From the NCBI GenBank assembly GCA_046726955.1, contig JBKPBQ010000588.1, positions 1 through 8,196 on the forward strand: DNA of 8,196 nucleotides, in the 5' to 3' direction. Source of the DNA: CAVPGH01 sp046726955. GTDB lineage: Bacteria; Acidobacteriota; Vicinamibacteria; Fen-336. The first letter of the stretch is position 1; every line of letters begins with the position of its first letter. A program made the position numbers and the translations under genes. A model generated the notes under the pieces. The model was not told the origin of the DNA, did not search any database, and saw nothing but the letters and a program-made list of their open reading frames with translations. Shown piece after piece: positions 5,540 to 8,196 of the stretch.

Positions 5540-7933
5540 GTAGACGAGCGGGAAGTATTCGCCTCGGGCCCAGAGCGGGGCGAGGTCGCGGTAGTGCGGG
5601 CTGGACGGATCGCCGGACTGGCCCGGCGTGTTGACCGCCCGCGAATCGTCCCAGTCGCCGACGTCGAGCACCATCCTGAACGACGCACCCGACGTCATCC
5701 GGTAGTCGCTCGTGCGGTAGCCGGTGCTCATCGGCGTGAAGCCCGAGCCGCCGATCGGCCAGTCGCCGACCTCGAGGCGTGCGCGCGTCTTCTCGTCCAC
5801 GACCGCCGACAGCGGATGCGCGAAGACCGCCCGATGCAAAGCGCCCCACGTCCAGCGCGAGGCGTCCGGCCCCAGCCGGCCCTCGATCTCGCGGAGGGCT
5901 GTCGCAAGCGACTCGAGCATCGTGCGGTCGCGGGCTTCCGCGGTCATCCATCCCTCGGGCTTCTCGAGCACGCGCAGCACCTGGCTCGCGTCACCGCTGC
6001 CCACCGCGGCGGCGGCCGCCTCCGGCAGCGCCTGCTTAACCACCGCCGCCCGGAGGTGGTTCGTGAACCAGACCTCGTAGATCGCCGCGGCCGCGCTGTC
6101 CGCGGTCTCGTTCCCGTCCCACGCTCGCAGCAGCTCGAGCGCGCGAGCGACGGTCGGGTCGGCCGAGGAGAGCGAGCCGAGGAGCTTCACGAGTCGGCGG
6201 GCGTGCATCGAGACCGTGTCGTTCTGCCAGGCGAGCGAGTCCGCGAGAGCCAGGCGCTTGCCCTCCGCGAAGAGCCCCTTGAGCCGCTGGGAGCGCGCGG
6301 CGTCGCTCCATTCCGACCCGATGCTCCTCTTCCTTGCCGAGTGGTCGGCGGGAATGTTGTTCTCGTTCGCCGTCACGACGAAGCCCCTCTTCGGGTCGTG
6401 CTCCGAGGGCAGCTCGTCGCGATCGCGGTAGCCCGCCCACTCGTAACGTCCGTCGCCGGGAACCGGCGTGAGGCCGTCCCAGTTCGGGCGGATCGGCGTG
6501 AGGCCGGCCGGGATCCAGCCGATGCCGCCGGTGCGGTCGGCGTAGACCTGGTTCTCCCCGGGGGCGCCCCAGCGGTTCATGGCCGCCTCGAACTCCTCCC
6601 AGGTGCGGGCGCGCATGTACTCGATCGACCCGAAGTAGGGGGCCATTCCCGCGTCGAGCCAGGCCGCGCGCAGCGCGAACGCTCGATGGCTCTTCGCGTC
6701 CTGCTGGAGCACCGGCCCGTGTCGCGTGAAGCGCAGCTCGACGCGGCGGGCCTTCTCGCCCTTGACCGCGATCTCCTCCGCCACGACGGTCATGGGCTCC
6801 CACCGGCCGCGATAGCGGTACTCGTCCGGGTTCTCGGGGTTCGTCTCGTAGACGTAGAGGTCTTCCTGGTCGATGTAGAAGCGCGTGAGGCCGAACGCGA
6901 TGTCCTGGTTGTGCCCGATCGACAGGCCGGGGAGAAAGGGCTCGCCGGCGCCGATCACGTCGAGACCGGGCGCGCGGAGATGGACGAGGTAGCGGAGGCT
7001 GGGCGCGCCGTGCGCGCGGTGCGGGTCGTTGGCGAGGATGGGACGGCCAGTGGTCGTGCGCGAGGGCGCGATCGTCCAGTTGTTCGAGCCGAAAGCGAAG
7101 GGGGCGTCGCGGCCGTCTCGGCTGGGTCCGTAGCTCGCCATCATCGGCGACGTGTCGTCCGATCCCGCGGCGGTCGTCTCGCGGGTGAAGCGCGGCGTGG
7201 CGGTGGCGATGTCGTAGGCGTGCTGGAGCGCCACCGCCGGGATCGAGCACGGGTCGAAGCCGTCGGCCAGGACCGGCGGATCGGGCGGATCGAGCTCGCG
7301 CCGGAGCCAGTCCGCTCGGCGACCCATGCTCTTCTCTCCGTCGCTTCCGAAGCGGCAGTAGAGGTCGGCCCGCGCCACCTCGGAATCGAAGTTCAGCGTC
7401 AGGCCGTGGTGCCGGATCCGCACCACGTCCTCCGCCTTCCAGCGGGCCGGCTTGTAGCCGAGGATGCGGAACTCCTCGGGGAGCTTCGCGGGATCGCGCT
7501 CCGTCTCCGCGACGAAAGCATTCACGCCCGCGACGAAGCTCTCGGCGACGCGCTTGGCGTCGGACCCGTAGGCCAGCCATTCGCGGTACATGTCGCCGCG
7601 GTAGAGGACGGCCCGCGCCATGGCGTCGCCCTCGGCGAACGCGGGCCCGAGGTCCCTGGCCATCTCCCCGAGCCCGCGCTTCCTCCAGAGATCCATCTGC
7701 CACAGCCGGTCGCGCGCGGCCACGAACCCCTGGGCGACGAAGGCGTCGTAGAGGGTCTCGGCCTCGACGTGCGAGACGCCCCACTCGTCGATCCGGACGG
7801 TCGCCGGCTTCTGGAGGCCGGGGATCGCGTAGCGGTCGCTGGCGGCCGCCTCGTTCTCCGCCCGCCCGGCGGCTGCGATGAGGACGACACCGAGCGCCAC
7901 GGGTAGCGCCGGACCGATGATGCCTTTCGTCAT
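5453..7933 (-). CDS. Penicillin acylase family protein (Ntn hydrolase, S45-type), secreted precursor
   Basis: An 826-residue precursor, normal for the family. A Sec signal peptide (hydrophobic 5-22, likely cleavage after AGRA) leads into the alpha chain, with the hallmark IDEWGVSHVEA (48-58), AFVAQGFVAARDRLWQMDLWR (split 64-77, 78-84) and MARDLG. The autoprocessing site is G282/S283 in FGSNNW; Ser283, made the beta-chain N-terminus by self-cleavage, is the nucleophile. Supporting beta-chain motifs are GHNQDIAFGLT (340-350), VYADRTGGIGW (463-473), TANENN (521-526, candidate oxyanion-hole Asn) and NTPGQSGDPSSPHY (768-781). All key residues are present, so it should be active in the periplasm on an amide bond; the substrate (beta-lactam side chain, acyl-homoserine lactone, lipopeptide or other acyl amide) cannot be told. 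An in-frame stop at 7943-7945 limits the start to ATG 7933; no good Shine-Dalgarno precedes it. It is divergent from the last gene and overlaps the DUF885 gene tail to tail. Confidence 0.95.
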   Translation of the reverse strand: MTKGIIGPALPVALGVVLIAAAGRAENEAAASDRYAIPGLQKPATVRIDEWGVSHVEAETLYDAFVAQGFVAARDRLWQMDLWRKRGLGEMARDLGPAFAEGDAMARAVLYRGDMYREWLAYGSDAKRVAESFVAGVNAFVAETERDPAKLPEEFRILGYKPARWKAEDVVRIRHHGLTLNFDSEVARADLYCRFGSDGEKSMGRRADWLRRELDPPDPPVLADGFDPCSIPAVALQHAYDIATATPRFTRETTAAGSDDTSPMMASYGPSRDGRDAPFAFGSNNWTIAPSRTTTGRPILANDPHRAHGAPSLRYLVHLRAPGLDVIGAGEPFLPGLSIGHNQDIAFGLTRFYIDQEDLYVYETNPENPDEYRYRGRWEPMTVVAEEIAVKGEKARRVELRFTRHGPVLQQDAKSHRAFALRAAWLDAGMAPYFGSIEYMRARTWEEFEAAMNRWGAPGENQVYADRTGGIGWIPAGLTPIRPNWDGLTPVPGDGRYEWAGYRDRDELPSEHDPKRGFVVTANENNIPADHSARKRSIGSEWSDAARSQRLKGLFAEGKRLALADSLAWQNDTVSMHARRLVKLLGSLSSADPTVARALELLRAWDGNETADSAAAAIYEVWFTNHLRAAVVKQALPEAAAAAVGSGDASQVLRVLEKPEGWMTAEARDRTMLESLATALREIEGRLGPDASRWTWGALHRAVFAHPLSAVVDEKTRARLEVGDWPIGGSGFTPMSTGYRTSDYRMTSGASFRMVLDVGDWDDSRAVNTPGQSGDPSSPHYRDLAPLWARGEYFPLVYSAQAVAAATRRVLRLEPAAVAGHLPTNE

Positions 7934-7955
7934 GGCCGGATTCTAATCGCCGGCC
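7934..7955 (-). promoter_or_regulatory. GC-only hairpin abutting the acylase start codon
   Basis: On the transcribed - strand GGCCGG, a 10-base AT-rich loop (CGATTAGAAT) and CCGGCC lie immediately before the ATG at 7933. The six-base stem is perfect and made only of G-C pairs. It covers the place where a Shine-Dalgarno would be, and none is seen. It could restrain translation, but a 6+6 GC repeat can also arise by chance in such GC-rich DNA. Confidence 0.35.
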
Positions 7956-8040
7956 GAGGCGACCCAGCCCGGGATGGGTAGCAAAGTAACGTAGGAGCGG
8001 TTCGGCGCGTGTGGGCAATCTCATCGCCTCCGCGCCGTCG

Positions 8041-8054
8041 GGAGTGCCGACTCC
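8041..8054. repeat. Small inverted repeat just upstream of a -35 box
   Basis: GGAGT and its reverse complement ACTCC flank GCCG. The dyad ends 3 bases before the TTGACA at 8058, where an activator site would lie, but five-base arms are weak evidence on their own. Confidence 0.25.
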
Positions 8055-8057
8055 TCA

Positions 8058-8087
8058 TTGACATCACTCGCGCGCTCCGCGTACCCT
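8058..8087 (+). promoter_or_regulatory. Sigma-70-like promoter for the gene at 8132
   Basis: A perfect -35 consensus TTGACA (8058-8063), an 18-base spacer, and TACCCT (8082-8087), which keeps the most conserved T, A and final T of the -10 box. A start of transcription near 8094 would leave a leader of roughly 40 bases before the ATG at 8132. The AT-richness of TTGACA stands out in this GC-rich DNA. Confidence 0.5.
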
Positions 8088-8131
8088 CCGTCATCGCCTT
8101 TCGATCCAGTGCAGCTCGGCCGGGGGAATGC

Positions 8132-8196
8132 ATGAGGACTCTCGTCGCGGCATTGCTGTACCTGCTCGCGTCCGTGGCGTGGGCCGACGACTGGCC
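8132..8196 (+). CDS. Exported protein, 3' end cut by window; possibly another PQQ-like propeller
   Basis: Only 21 full codons are visible: MRTLVAALLYLLASVAWADD then W, and the last two bases (CC) force a proline whatever follows. The sequence is a compact signal peptide (R2, hydrophobic core 4-16, cleavage after AWA) with mature start DDWP. The G-run at 8122-8126 lies 5 bases before the ATG and may serve as ribosome site; the overlapping ATG at 8128 opens a frame with no signal peptide and is disfavoured. The DDWP start resembles the ADWP opening of the propeller protein at 2420-3694, and exported PQQ-like proteins often begin this way, but four residues are too few for a family assignment. 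A good promoter precedes it. Confidence 0.7.
   Translation, partial: MRTLVAALLYLLASVAWADDW

Noticed and set aside
5594..7906. 770-codon open frame on the + strand, opposite the acylase
   Set aside because: It lies antisense to a gene with all acylase hallmarks, encodes an Arg/Val/Glu-rich low-complexity product with no recognisable domain, and is the expected mirror of a GC-rich gene.
7988..8018. TTGCCC with TACGTT on the - strand as acylase promoter
   Set aside because: The spacer is 19 bases and both boxes are weak matches; possible but not supportable from sequence alone.
6036..8024. 662-codon open frame on the - strand overlapping the acylase in another frame
   Set aside because: Arg/Pro/Gly/Ala-rich product with no domain; shadow of the real frame.

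Overview
The window is a high-GC bacterial chromosomal segment, probably from Acidobacteriota or a closely related soil lineage. The main pointer is the first gene, an ADOP-type (acidobacterial duplicated orphan permease) ABC permease, a family that is greatly expanded in Acidobacteriota. The dense, mostly exported protein content and strong GC bias in most genes fit this. The phylum is an inference; no rRNA or other marker gene is present.

Layout. (1) Bases 2-2377, + strand: the 3' part of an ADOP/MacB-FtsX-like permease whose start lies before the window. (2) Bases 2420-3694, - strand: a secreted PQQ-like beta-propeller protein, convergent with the permease across a 42-base gap. (3) Bases 3695-3868: a divergent intergenic region with a perfect 9+9 inverted repeat (3766-3785) that looks like a shared operator. 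(4) Bases 3869-5539, + strand: a secreted DUF885-family protein that lacks the usual zinc-binding HExxxGH signature. (5) Bases 5453-7933, - strand: a complete secreted penicillin-acylase-family Ntn hydrolase. It is convergent with the DUF885 gene and overlaps it by 87 bases. (6) Bases 7934-8131: a divergent intergenic region with a GC-only hairpin touching the acylase start codon, and a sigma-70-like promoter (TTGACA, 18-base spacer, TACCCT) facing the last gene. (7) Bases 8132-8196, + strand: the first 21 codons of another exported protein, consisting of a signal peptide followed by DDWP.

How the genes relate. Gene orientation alternates (+, -, +, -, +), so this is not an operon; coordination, if any, would go through the two divergent promoter regions. 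At least three neighbouring products (propeller, DUF885, acylase), and probably the fourth, carry Sec-type signal peptides, and the permease has large extracytoplasmic domains. The segment is therefore almost entirely an envelope or periplasm locus. Peptide or amide hydrolysis outside the cytoplasm is the most economical shared theme, but no pathway can be proven from the sequence. I found no RNA genes, mobile elements, CRISPR arrays or convincing rho-independent terminators, and no gene-free stretch over 300 bases. I saw no clearly new multi-gene system; the best leads are the altered DUF885 active-site region, the operator-like palindrome, the start-codon hairpin and the antisense gene overlap.
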